This document shows, in pieces, positions 42,250 to 50,176 of a stretch of DNA of 64,000 bases (the stretch's first letter is position 1; each line of letters starts with the position of its first letter). The DNA lies in contig CAVXIT010000013.1 of the NCBI GenBank assembly GCA_963761985.1, positions 434,001 through 498,000 of the forward strand. The letters are read 5' to 3'. The position numbers and the translations under genes are program-made. Below the pieces are notes generated by a model. The model ran no database searches. It had not been told where the DNA came from and was given only the letters and a program-made list of their open reading frames with translations. This DNA comes from JACCTH01 sp963761985. GTDB taxonomy: Bacteria; Actinomycetota; Acidimicrobiia; Spongiisociales; ZC4RG35.

Positions 42250-43613
42250 GCCGGGATCGCCGCCAACTGCTCGCGCAGATCGACCGCAGAATTGGCGATC
42301 GGTATCGTGACCGAGAACCAGGTCTCGCCGCGCACCCGGCGATACGAAACCTCACAGTTCATGAGGCGGCAAAGCTCGCGAACAATCGCCAGCCCTAACC
42401 CCACCGATCCCATGATGACCGGCGCTTCTCCAGTATGAACAAATCGGCTGAAGAGACGCTCCCGGACGTGTTCAGGGACACCGGGCCCGTCATCGATGAC
42501 GGTGCACACGTAGCTGCCATCCTTGGTCACCCCTCGCACTCTGATCTTCGATCCGCCGTGCTTGCGGGCGTTGACGAGGAGGTTCCTGAGCACTTGGCGG
42601 AACCGTTCCGGATCGACGACGACCGTCGCTTCCTGGCAGTTCATCTCGATGTCGGTCTGCATCAACTCGATGAACCGAATTACTTCCTTGACTTCGTCGC
42701 TGATCGCTACCGGGCGAAGACTGATGGTCAGGGCGTCGGCATCGGCGCGAGCGGCCGTCAAAAGGTCGTCGACCATGCGGCTGAGATCGGCGGATTGGTC
42801 CACGATGAGTTGGACAATTTCCTGATCGGCACGGTCGAGATCGGAGCCGGACAGGAGTTGCGCAAAACCGACAATCCCCGTCAAGGGGGTGCGGAGCTCA
42901 TGGGAAACGTTGGCGATGAACTCGTCTTTCGATTTGTTGATCGCTTTTTCGGATTCGAGACGCAAACGAGTCTCAGACTGTCGTCGTTGTCTGTTCATCG
43001 CCCATCGATAGACCGTCATTCCGGCAGCCGGGATGGCGAACGCAAGCAGGAAGCGCACTACGTCAGCCACCCTGCCGAGAACCGAGGAGGTCTGATTGAT
43101 CTCACTGGCGTCGATCCGCTGTGCAGCGTTGAGGGCTTGCTCGAGAGTGGAATGAGCGGGATCGAGCTGTTGTCGAACATGGGTTGCAACCGAGAGCTCG
43201 GTGCCGACTTCAATCGTCTGTATGGCCTCGTTGACAGCGTTGGCGAATCCGGACAGCGCCCCGAGCAGCTCCTCGTTCGGGCTCGATGAAATCTCGGTGA
43301 ACGCGTCGATTTCGGCGGAAGCTGCCTTGAGTGCTTCACTCGCAGCCTCCAGGGTCGGGGCAATTGTGAGCTCGGGCTCAGCCGTTGCGGAGAGGTACGC
43401 GGCTTGGGCGAGATTGAGCCTGGCTACTTCTGCCGAGCCCAGGGCCCGTTCGATCTGTTGCACGCGGGTCGCCAGCCCTGCCACCCGCTGACCGTTATAG
43501 GCGCCAACGAAGATCGCGGAGGCCGCGCCAATCAAGACCAGCACAGCGCCAAAGGTCAGCAGCAATGGACGATCAAGCTTTGGGTTGATCTCGGGGGCAG
43601 ACTGTCGGGCCAC
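42246..43613 (-). CDS. membrane sensor histidine kinase (orphan)
   Basis: The 455-residue protein has a first membrane helix (LLLTFGAVLVLIGAASAIFVGAY), an alanine-rich helical external domain of about 130 residues, and a second helix (VVRFLLAFAIPAAGMTVYRW). The dimerisation domain carries the phosphohistidine in FIANVSHELRTPLTGIVGF. The ATPase domain carries NLLVNARKHGG (N box), VIDDGPGVPEHVRERLFSRF (G1/F) and GSVGLGLAIVRELC (G2). No response regulator lies beside it. It is coupled to the Ig-like surface protein gene, which may be its target or partner. Confidence 0.92.
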   Translation of the reverse strand: MARQSAPEINPKLDRPLLLTFGAVLVLIGAASAIFVGAYNGQRVAGLATRVQQIERALGSAEVARLNLAQAAYLSATAEPELTIAPTLEAASEALKAASAEIDAFTEISSSPNEELLGALSGFANAVNEAIQTIEVGTELSVATHVRQQLDPAHSTLEQALNAAQRIDASEINQTSSVLGRVADVVRFLLAFAIPAAGMTVYRWAMNRQRRQSETRLRLESEKAINKSKDEFIANVSHELRTPLTGIVGFAQLLSGSDLDRADQEIVQLIVDQSADLSRMVDDLLTAARADADALTISLRPVAISDEVKEVIRFIELMQTDIEMNCQEATVVVDPERFRQVLRNLLVNARKHGGSKIRVRGVTKDGSYVCTVIDDGPGVPEHVRERLFSRFVHTGEAPVIMGSVGLGLAIVRELCRLMNCEVSYRRVRGETWFSVTIPIANSAVDLREQLAAIPA

Positions 43614-43720
43614 CGACCCTTATCGGAATTTGGACCGGATTTGGCTAGGACTATCGCCGGTGGTCCCCAATGGGCTAGTCCGCTCCCCTCTAACACCATG
43701 CGGGCAGGCTGAGGTCCTGC

Positions 43721-43778
43721 AACTTTTGCGAACCCAGGGTTGGTGTGGGTGTGCAACGCCGGTTGCAGCCCACAGAAG
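43721..43778. repeat. intergenic palindromic repeat, copy related to 46299-46353
   Basis: The segment contains GCGAACCCAGGGTTGG followed by GTGTGGGTGTGCAACG and GGTTGCAGCCCACAGAA. The element at 46299-46353 has GCAACCCAGGGTTGC and ends in the same GGTTGCAGCCCACAGAA. The shared 17-base end and matching central palindrome show the two are copies of one element. Confidence 0.65.
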
Positions 43779-43782
43779 AGAA

Positions 43783-43809
43783 GAGACCGGGCGTTTGACC
43801 CGGTCTCTC
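43783..43809. terminator. hairpin terminator between kinase and sigma factor genes
   Basis: AGAGACCGG-GCGTTTGAC-CGGTCTCT forms a stem of 8-9 base pairs followed by CTCGTTCC. It lies in the 306-base gap between the divergent histidine kinase and sigma factor genes. That gap also contains the repeat at 43721-43778, but no gene. Confidence 0.6.
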
Positions 43810-43919
43810 TCGTTCCCCTCCGAATCACCAAACCGGTGTCTCGGTTCACAAGTTCATGTCCGGCGAGAGCGATCTCATGACAAGAAGATTTGTGTCAATG
43901 TTCGGGTGCTGATGGACAT

Positions 43920-44495
43920 ATGAAGAGGATGGGGCCGGCGCCATTGCTCGACACAAGGACTCAGTTCGAGTCCATCTATCGCCAGAACCGGTCCGCGGTT
44001 CTTGCTTACTGTCTGCGCCGGACCGAGGCCACCGAGGCCGATGACGCCTGCTCGGAGACTTTCCTTGTTGCCTGGCGTCGGATAGAGGACGTACCGCCTC
44101 CACCCGAGACGTTGCCTTACCTCTACGGGATCGCCGGGCGAGTGTTGTCGAACCACCTGCGATCTATTCGTAGACGATCACGCCTAGACGAGAAGCTCGG
44201 CAATTTGGGCGTGGACCCACCGGCCGACCCGCTCCACCTAACCATGCAAAACGCCCGGGATCGGGAGGTCGCAGATGCGGTCCGAAGCCTGCGACCGAAG
44301 GATCGCGAGATCGTGATGCTCTACGCCTGGGAAGACCTCTCGCGCGACACCATCGCCCAGATGATGGGAATGACTCGGGCTGCAGTAGACCAAAGAATTC
44401 ACCGCTCCTATCAGAGGTTGGCGCGCACGCTTGCGCCAACCCTCGAATCAAGCGCAATCAACTCCCCTCCGATTGCCGAGAAAGGAGGAACATGA
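43920..44495 (+). CDS. ECF-type RNA polymerase sigma factor
   Basis: The 191-residue protein has sigma region 2 (FESIYRQNRSAVLAYCLRR, then DDACSETFLVAWRR) and region 4 (LRPKDREIVMLYAWEDLS, then IAQMMGMTRAAVDQRIHRSYQRL) with a short linker. The start is probably ATG 43920; ATG 43929 or GTG 43890 are alternatives, and no strong ribosome binding site decides. It overlaps the next gene by ATGA, the usual arrangement of an ECF sigma with its anti-sigma factor. Confidence 0.9.
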   Translation: MKRMGPAPLLDTRTQFESIYRQNRSAVLAYCLRRTEATEADDACSETFLVAWRRIEDVPPPPETLPYLYGIAGRVLSNHLRSIRRRSRLDEKLGNLGVDPPADPLHLTMQNARDREVADAVRSLRPKDREIVMLYAWEDLSRDTIAQMMGMTRAAVDQRIHRSYQRLARTLAPTLESSAINSPPIAEKGGT

Positions 44496-45493
44496 CGCAC
44501 GATCTGATCGATCGCATGGTCCGGCAGGCCAATCCTGTCCCGGATCTGAAGGTGCTCGAAGCTGCACCGGCGTCTGTCCTCGAACTGCAAAGGAGGACGG
44601 ATATGCAAACCGAGAACCAGATCGAGGTGGACCCTCAGAGCAATGGACCGAACTGGAACCTTTGGCTCGCGATCGCAGCTATTGCCGCCGTCGTCATCGG
44701 CGCACTGTTCCTATTGCGTCCGGGACCGACGGCGCCCGTCGTCGATCAGCCGGAAGTGCCGGCCACCACGACGCCAATCGAGACCACTACTCCACCGGAA
44801 GCGGCAACGACGGTTACCCAGGCTGCCGATGCCGTTCCACCGGAGCTGGAAGGTGTCTGGTACGTCGACGAGGGGAATCAAGGAATCACCAGACTCGTGC
44901 TGGGAGCCAACAGCTACTCGTTCCCCCAGTTCGGAGCGGGGGGTCGGATTTCGGTGACAGGAGAATTAGCTCAGTTGTCCGATGACCTGACATGCCCAAG
45001 CCTCGCCGAAACCGATCCGGTGATCCTGCGAGAAGCGATGGGGCTCTATCGATGGTCAATCCAGGGAACAACTCTGACGTTCACCGCGGTCGAGCCGGAT
45101 GACTGTTCAGCACGTGAGAGTCTTTTCGCCGCTCCATTTACCCGCAATTCGAACGGTCAGCCGGACGCCGCCACAACCACCGCTCCGGTCGAAGACGCCG
45201 CTCCGCCGGAGCTCGAAGGAGTTTGGAGCACCGATCTCGGCGGAACCCTCGGGATCAACCGTCTAATCATCCGCGGGACCACTTACAACCTTTCCTACGC
45301 CGGAGTGGGCGGTCAAATTTCGGTCGATGGGGACCTAATCGAATTCTCCGACAACGGCCTTTGCAGTGTCACCGGCGTGTATCGATGGTTGGTAGAGGGG
45401 GACACTCTGGCGTTCACCGCCGTTGAGCCGCCGGTCGACTGTTCGGAACGGCGAGGATTTCTAGTCGGAGGGGACGGCGTAACACGGGTTTAA
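44492..45493 (+). CDS. membrane protein with duplicated external domain, putative anti-sigma factor
   Basis: The 333-residue protein has a cytoplasmic N-terminus of about 54 residues, one transmembrane helix (about 55-75, WNLWLAIAAIAAVVIGALFLL) and a Thr/Pro linker. Two copies of an external beta domain follow, each opening PPELEGVW and continuing with xxGGxISVxGxL, a cysteine, YRW and LxFTAVEPxDCS. The coupling to the sigma gene and single-span topology suggest it holds the sigma factor at the membrane. The N-terminus has no recognisable zinc anti-sigma HxxxCxxC motif. Confidence 0.78.
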   Translation: MTHDLIDRMVRQANPVPDLKVLEAAPASVLELQRRTDMQTENQIEVDPQSNGPNWNLWLAIAAIAAVVIGALFLLRPGPTAPVVDQPEVPATTTPIETTTPPEAATTVTQAADAVPPELEGVWYVDEGNQGITRLVLGANSYSFPQFGAGGRISVTGELAQLSDDLTCPSLAETDPVILREAMGLYRWSIQGTTLTFTAVEPDDCSARESLFAAPFTRNSNGQPDAATTTAPVEDAAPPELEGVWSTDLGGTLGINRLIIRGTTYNLSYAGVGGQISVDGDLIEFSDNGLCSVTGVYRWLVEGDTLAFTAVEPPVDCSERRGFLVGGDGVTRV

Positions 45494-45533
45494 GTAACAC
45501 CCGTTAACTGCAGAAACGGGAGGACATAGTCAA

Positions 45534-45644
45534 ATGCTTCTCACAAACCGAGAGATGCCCCGAAAGCATTCACGAATGCGTTCATTGCTTCAGCACTTAA
45601 CCATCGTTCTGGTGTCGTTTCAGTTCGTGGCTGGCGCCCATTGA
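45534..45644 (+). CDS. short ORF with export-signal-like N-terminus (possible gene remnant)
   Basis: The 36-codon frame has a good ribosome binding site (GGGAGG, 11 bases upstream). It reads MLLTNREMPRKHSRMRSLLQHLTIVLVSFQFVAGAH, a basic stretch followed by a hydrophobic one ending AGAH. After a frame change the downstream bases encode LTLGERNPDGTPFYRTADFRFTH-stop (to 45713), which also looks like real protein. Together they could be a small secreted protein broken by one base. Function unknown. Confidence 0.35.
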   Translation: MLLTNREMPRKHSRMRSLLQHLTIVLVSFQFVAGAH

Positions 45645-45771
45645 CCCTGGGGGAACGCAACCCCGACGGCACGCCCTTCTACCGGACCGCGGACTTCCGC
45701 TTCACCCACTGAAAAGGGATCGATGAATCGAAAGAGCCATGAATGAAACACAGACCTCGAAAGGAGACGGT

Positions 45772-46272
45772 GTGTACATCAGAACCAGAGGAAACGTAGG
45801 AGCCACATCGGTGATGGCGGTGATAACCGCGCTCCTATTCCTAAGCCTGGCCAGCCCGGCGGTAGCCGCCGACCAGGTGCCGTTCAAGGGCCGCCTGGAG
45901 GGGTCGGTAGCGGTCACGGTCACCGTCCCTCCGTTCGCATCCGTATTTGCCGAGGGCACTGGCAACGCGACGCATTTGGGTCGTTTCACGTGGGAGTTCC
46001 CGCATATGGTCAACCAGGCCATCCGCGTTGGGGAAGGGACCTACACCTTGACGGCCGCCAACGGCGACACGGTGACGATCGACGTCACTGGTACGGCGAC
46101 ACTGATCGCGCCCGGCGTTCTTAGCACCACGGAGACCGGGACCATCACGGGAGGTACCGGCCGATTTGCGGATGCGACTGGCACCTTCACCACCCAACGC
46201 ACTTTCTTTGTCGCCTTGGGCGTGACCACAGGTTCGTTCGAGGGGACGATCTCCTCACCGGGCAACGGCTGA
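45772..46272 (+). CDS. secreted beta-rich protein of unknown function
   Basis: The 166-residue protein has an N-terminal signal VGATSVMAVITALLFLSLASPAVAA. A glycine/threonine-rich mature part follows: NATHLGRFTWEFPHMVN, GTYTLTAANGDTVTIDVTGTAT, then ETGTITGGTGRFADATGTFTTQ and GSFEGTISSPG. The GTGRFxxATGTFT pattern is seen in many uncharacterised exported bacterial beta-barrel-like proteins. The GTG at 45772 is favoured because AAAGGAG lies 5 bases before it; ATG 45739 is in frame too. Confidence 0.7.
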   Translation: MYIRTRGNVGATSVMAVITALLFLSLASPAVAADQVPFKGRLEGSVAVTVTVPPFASVFAEGTGNATHLGRFTWEFPHMVNQAIRVGEGTYTLTAANGDTVTIDVTGTATLIAPGVLSTTETGTITGGTGRFADATGTFTTQRTFFVALGVTTGSFEGTISSPGNG

Positions 46273-46298
46273 GCCGAAGTCTTTGGCGTCAGGTTTGC

Positions 46299-46353
46299 GT
46301 TCTGCAACCCAGGGTTGCAACCCACGTACAGCGTGGGTTGCAGCCCACAGAAC
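46299..46353. repeat. large interrupted palindrome after the secreted protein gene
   Basis: GCAACCCACG-TACAG-CGTGGGTTGC (46317-46341) is a perfect 10-base-pair stem. The outer bases GTTCTG and CAGAAC also pair, and GCAACCCAGGGTTGC sits inside one arm. A related copy lies at 43721-43778. It separates two converging genes and may act as a bidirectional terminator. Confidence 0.7.
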
Positions 46354-46380
46354 GTCAGCGTGAGCGCCGCGACACCCGTC

Positions 46381-46824
46381 TCATCGATGGTCGAGTTTGT
46401 TGACCTTGTCGAGTCGGCGCTGGTGGCGTTCCTCGTTGGAGAACTCTGCAGCGAGGAACGCCTCCACTATCTCTAGCGCGAGCTGCGTCCCAACAACCCT
46501 TGAGCCAAGGCAAAGGACGTTGACGTCGTCGTGTTCGACCATCTGATGGGCGGTGTAGGTGTCATGGGCAATGGAGGCCCGGATGCCATGCATCTTGTTC
46601 GCGGCGACGCAAGCACCGGCGCCCGAACCGCAGATCACGATCGCTCGCTCCGCTCGGCCATCAATCACGGCCTGGCTGGCGGCGACGGCGATGTCGGGGT
46701 AGTCAACCGGTTCGGTGTTGTGGGTGCCGAGGTCGAGCGCCGAGTGCCCGGCGTCGGCGACAGCCTCGACGACCACTCCCTTTAATTCGAAACCGGCGTG
46801 ATCGGACGCTAGAGCGACGCGCAT
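46381..46824 (-). CDS. rpiB: ribose-5-phosphate isomerase B
   Basis: RpiB interconverts ribulose-5-P and ribose-5-P in the pentose phosphate pathway. The 147-residue protein starts MRVALASDHAGFELKG and has DLGTHNTEPVDYPDIA, AIVICGSGAGACVAANKMHGIRAS, ARQxx-like HDTYTAHQMVEHDDVNVLCLGSR and NEERHQRRLDKV. The catalytic cysteine lies in ICGSGAG. The ATG at 46824 matches the family start. It is divergent from murA. Confidence 0.94.
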   Translation of the reverse strand: MRVALASDHAGFELKGVVVEAVADAGHSALDLGTHNTEPVDYPDIAVAASQAVIDGRAERAIVICGSGAGACVAANKMHGIRASIAHDTYTAHQMVEHDDVNVLCLGSRVVGTQLALEIVEAFLAAEFSNEERHQRRLDKVNKLDHR

Positions 46825-46891
46825 CCTGCAAAGGTACCCGGCTTTTGTGCCGGCTCGGTCCATGGGGGAGAGGAGGGCGTAGACTCCCGCG

Positions 46892-48145
46892 ATGGCCCAG
46901 ATCGTCATCGATGGTGGTGCCCGCCTGCATGGCACCGTTACCGTCGGAGGTGCCAAGAACGCAGCCCTCAAAGAGATGGTGGCGGCGATTCTCGTTCCAG
47001 GCCGCCACAGGCTGAACAACGTTCCCGACATCGCTGACGTGGCACTGATGGGCGAGCTGCTCCATCACATCGGCTGTCGCATTCAGCGGGAGGGCGATTC
47101 GCTGTGGATCGTTTCCCCTGAGCGGCTCAATCCGGAGGCACCTCTCGAATTAGTGCGAAAAATGCGCGCCTCCATCGTGGTTCTGGGTCCGCTTCTGGCC
47201 CGGTGCCGGGAAGCTCGGGTCGCTTTGCCCGGCGGAGACGATCTCGGAGCCCGCCCGATCGACATGCATCTCGAAGGCCTGGAGCAGATGGGGGCTTCTT
47301 TCCGCCTCTCGCACGGAATGCTCGAAGCCGAAGCTCTGAACGGTCTCACCGGGGCAGAGATCGAACTCTCTTTCCCCTCCGTGGGAGCGACCGAGAATCT
47401 GATGTTGGCTGGGGTTGTCGCCAAGGGCGAAACCTCCATCAGCAACGCAGCGCGGGAGCCGGAAGTGGTTGACCTCGCTCAGCAACTCAACGCCATGGGC
47501 GCATCGGTAGAAGGGGCTGGAACTCCGATCGTGCACATCACGGGTGCCTCCGACCTAGCTCCGGCTGAACACACGGTGATACCCGATCGCCTGGAGGCTG
47601 GCACCTACGCCATCGCCGGAGCGATTACCGGCGGCGACGTCACCGTCACCGGTTGTAGTCCGAGTTTGTTACGGATGGAGCTGAGCAAACTCGAAGACAC
47701 TGGGTGCCAGGTTCGGAGAGGCGAAGACTGGCTTCGAGTGGAAGGACCGGAACGCCCACAGCCGATCGACTTCGTCACTCTGCCTTATCCCGGCTTTCAC
47801 ACCGACCTCCACCCGCAGATGGTGGCCCTGCTCACAGTGGCGAGCGGGACGTCAATTGTGACCGAGAACCTCTACGACTCGCGATTTCGTTATGTGGGCG
47901 AACTCGCCCGGATGGGTGCCGACATCTCCATCGAATCCCAGCACGCCGTGATTCGAGGAAAGCCTGAGCTGTCGGGGTGTCCGGTGCTGGCACCCGACAT
48001 TCGGGCCGGAGCGGCCCTGGTGTTGGCCGGCTTACGGGCTGAAGGCACCACCACGGTCGGGGACGCCTACCACATTGATCGCGGGTATAGCGCGTTGGTT
48101 GACAAACTGCAGGGCATGGGAGCATCAATCGCCCGATCGGATTAA
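46892..48145 (+). CDS. murA: UDP-GlcNAc 1-carboxyvinyltransferase MurA (Asp variant)
   Basis: MurA adds enolpyruvate to UDP-GlcNAc, the first committed step of peptidoglycan synthesis. The 417-residue protein has the N-terminal GTVTVGGAKNAALKEMVAAIL, RKMRASIVVLGPLLAR, the catalytic loop LPGGDDLGARPIDMHL, VGATENLMLAGVVAKG, YPGFHTDLHPQ and DIRAGAALVLAGL. Where E. coli has Cys115, this protein has Asp116. The same change occurs in Mycobacterium tuberculosis and is known to give intrinsic fosfomycin resistance. Confidence 0.95.
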   Translation: MAQIVIDGGARLHGTVTVGGAKNAALKEMVAAILVPGRHRLNNVPDIADVALMGELLHHIGCRIQREGDSLWIVSPERLNPEAPLELVRKMRASIVVLGPLLARCREARVALPGGDDLGARPIDMHLEGLEQMGASFRLSHGMLEAEALNGLTGAEIELSFPSVGATENLMLAGVVAKGETSISNAAREPEVVDLAQQLNAMGASVEGAGTPIVHITGASDLAPAEHTVIPDRLEAGTYAIAGAITGGDVTVTGCSPSLLRMELSKLEDTGCQVRRGEDWLRVEGPERPQPIDFVTLPYPGFHTDLHPQMVALLTVASGTSIVTENLYDSRFRYVGELARMGADISIESQHAVIRGKPELSGCPVLAPDIRAGAALVLAGLRAEGTTTVGDAYHIDRGYSALVDKLQGMGASIARSD

Positions 48146-48225
48146 CCGGCGGACCAGTCGTCGGATTAGCCCTTTCGCTTCGGTCGCAGCTTTGCTGGCC
48201 GTGACGAGCTACGGCGCCTCCCGAA

Positions 48226-49704
48226 TTGGTCGAGCAGCAGACGATCGCCGCCACCGCGATCGTCATTACGGCGGAACCTGGTCAGGTCTTAGGGGTGGGT
48301 GACTACTTGTTTGCCGGACCGTTGACCATTCGCAACGGTCCCGACGGGCTCGCTATCACAGAGACTCTCAGCACCGAGGCCTACCTGCTGGGGATTAGGG
48401 AGGTGCCATTCAGCTGGCCCATCGAAGCCTTGAAAGCCCAGGCTGTGGCGGCGCGCACCTATCTCGCTTTCACCCTCGCCCAAGGACGAACGACCAACGG
48501 CCGCGCCTACGGGTATGACATTTGCGCAACCACGGCTTGCCAGGTTTACGCCGGGAGGCGGGGCCTCACCTCCGCCGAGGGCCTGCGCTGGCAGGCCGCG
48601 GTGGCCGCCACGGCCGGCGAAATTCTTCTTTATGGCAACGAACCGGTGCAGGCGCTTTACAGCTCCACCTCCGGAACAAGAACCCGCGAATCGGAGGATG
48701 TCTTTCCCGGGCTCAATGCTCCTTACCTCGTAGCGGTGGATTCGCCGGGCGAGGACTCACCGTTTGTCGACTGGAGCTTCGCCGTCACCGAAAGTGAGAT
48801 GGAGACTCTGCTCGCCGCCGAGGGATTGCTGGCCGGTCCGCTCTATTCGATTGGAGTGACGACGACCCCGGACGGCGCCGGACCCTGGCAAGTGACGGTG
48901 CGAAGCGGAAACTCGACCGACAGTTTCGGCACCTACCAATTCCGCAGCGAGATCAACCGGGCCGCGGCAGCGGTTATGCCAGATCGCCTGCCTGCCGAGA
49001 GGCCCGATGGACGCCGGTACCCACAGACCGTGCTCTCAGGCACCTACGAGATTGCGGAACGAGGGGTGGTCTTCGAACACGATGGGTATCGGGAACTCGG
49101 GCGCGAATTTGTGTTCAGCGGGCACGGTTGGGGACACCAGGTGGGGATGAGCCAGTTCGGAGCGAAGGCGATGGCCGACCAGGGCTCGCTTTACTCCGCC
49201 ATTCTCGCTCACTACTACGGCGGCCTCACCCCAACACCGGGTGGCGGCTGGCTACCCGAACAGATCACAGTCGGCCTTGAGGTAGGTGAGGGCGAAATAA
49301 CGGTTTCCGCTCCTGCTGGCGCAGCGGTCAGCGCCGATGGAGTCGAACTCGCCGCCGGCGTCGCCGTGTGGCGATTTTCGACAGGGTCCGCAGGGGTGAG
49401 TACTTCCATTCCGCAAGGGATCGGCACGCCTCCCCAGATCAGAGCCCGCCTGCCGTATCGAAGTGATGGACATCACCTGGCGTTTCATCTGACGTCCCCC
49501 GCCGAGGTGACGATCTCGGGCACTGTCGAAGGCCAGGTTCTCGAGCCCATGGAGCTCGGGTTAATCGAGGCCGGCTTCTACGACTATCGCCTCTTTGAAG
49601 TCCTCGGCGAAGTCCCAGCGGGCCGGCTGCGCGTCGTCTTATCGGCCGAAAGCCCCTATGGAGACTTTCTGACGACGATCGTCCGGGTGCCCGAGCGACG
49701 CTGA
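48226..49704 (+). CDS. SpoIID/LytB domain protein (N-terminus uncertain)
   Basis: The 492-residue frame carries the SpoIID/LytB domain: YLLGIREVPFSWPIEALKAQAVAARTYLA, ICATTACQVYAGR, LYSSTSGTRTRESEDVF and, later, GHGWGHQVGMSQFGAKAMA, followed by a C-terminal beta region. SpoIID acts as a murein lytic transglycosylase outside the membrane, so a signal peptide is expected but absent from the TTG start at 48226. The adjacent frame upstream encodes SPFASVAALLAVTSYGA, a plausible signal, which a one-base change near 48210 would join. Confidence 0.85.
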   Translation: MVEQQTIAATAIVITAEPGQVLGVGDYLFAGPLTIRNGPDGLAITETLSTEAYLLGIREVPFSWPIEALKAQAVAARTYLAFTLAQGRTTNGRAYGYDICATTACQVYAGRRGLTSAEGLRWQAAVAATAGEILLYGNEPVQALYSSTSGTRTRESEDVFPGLNAPYLVAVDSPGEDSPFVDWSFAVTESEMETLLAAEGLLAGPLYSIGVTTTPDGAGPWQVTVRSGNSTDSFGTYQFRSEINRAAAAVMPDRLPAERPDGRRYPQTVLSGTYEIAERGVVFEHDGYRELGREFVFSGHGWGHQVGMSQFGAKAMADQGSLYSAILAHYYGGLTPTPGGGWLPEQITVGLEVGEGEITVSAPAGAAVSADGVELAAGVAVWRFSTGSAGVSTSIPQGIGTPPQIRARLPYRSDGHHLAFHLTSPAEVTISGTVEGQVLEPMELGLIEAGFYDYRLFEVLGEVPAGRLRVVLSAESPYGDFLTTIVRVPERR

Positions 49705-49756
49705 ACTTTGGAATGCCAACTTTTGGAATGCTTGGGGCCGCTCGGTAGTTTCACCT

Positions 49757-50038
49757 ATGCGAATGAGTGAAACTGTCACGCCCGAAGCCGTCGAAACCGA
49801 GGAAATTCCTGCTGAAGTCGACCTAGAAAAACTCCAGGAAACCCTGGAGTACATCCGTCCCGCGATCCAGATGGACGGTGGCGACATCGTGCTCATGGGG
49901 GTCGAAGATGGCACGGTCAACTTGCAGATGGTGGGCGCCTGCGGCGGCTGCCCGATGTCGATGATGACCTTGAAGGCGGGCATCGAGCGGATCCTTACCG
50001 AGCGGGTGCCAGGCGTCGTTGCCGTCAACGCCAACTAG
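49757..50038 (+). CDS. NifU C-terminal-like iron-sulfur scaffold
   Basis: The 93-residue protein is a single NifU/Nfu domain: LEYIRPAIQMDGGDIVLMGVE, ACGGCPMSMMTLKAGIERIL and ERVPGVVAV. Cys62 and Cys65 form the CxxC pair that holds a transient Fe-S cluster for delivery to apoproteins. The acidic N-terminus is variable in the family. The start is ATG 49757 or 49763. Confidence 0.9.
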   Translation: MRMSETVTPEAVETEEIPAEVDLEKLQETLEYIRPAIQMDGGDIVLMGVEDGTVNLQMVGACGGCPMSMMTLKAGIERILTERVPGVVAVNAN

Positions 50039-50176
50039 AAAACGCCCCTCGCCCGGCTCCGCACGGCTCTACGCCCTCCGGGGGGAGAAGCACAGACGGC
50101 GGGAGCTGGCCAGGCAGATCTCGGAGGTAATCGAGAGGCCCCAGGATCTGCGGATCAACGCGTTGCGCGGCCGCAG

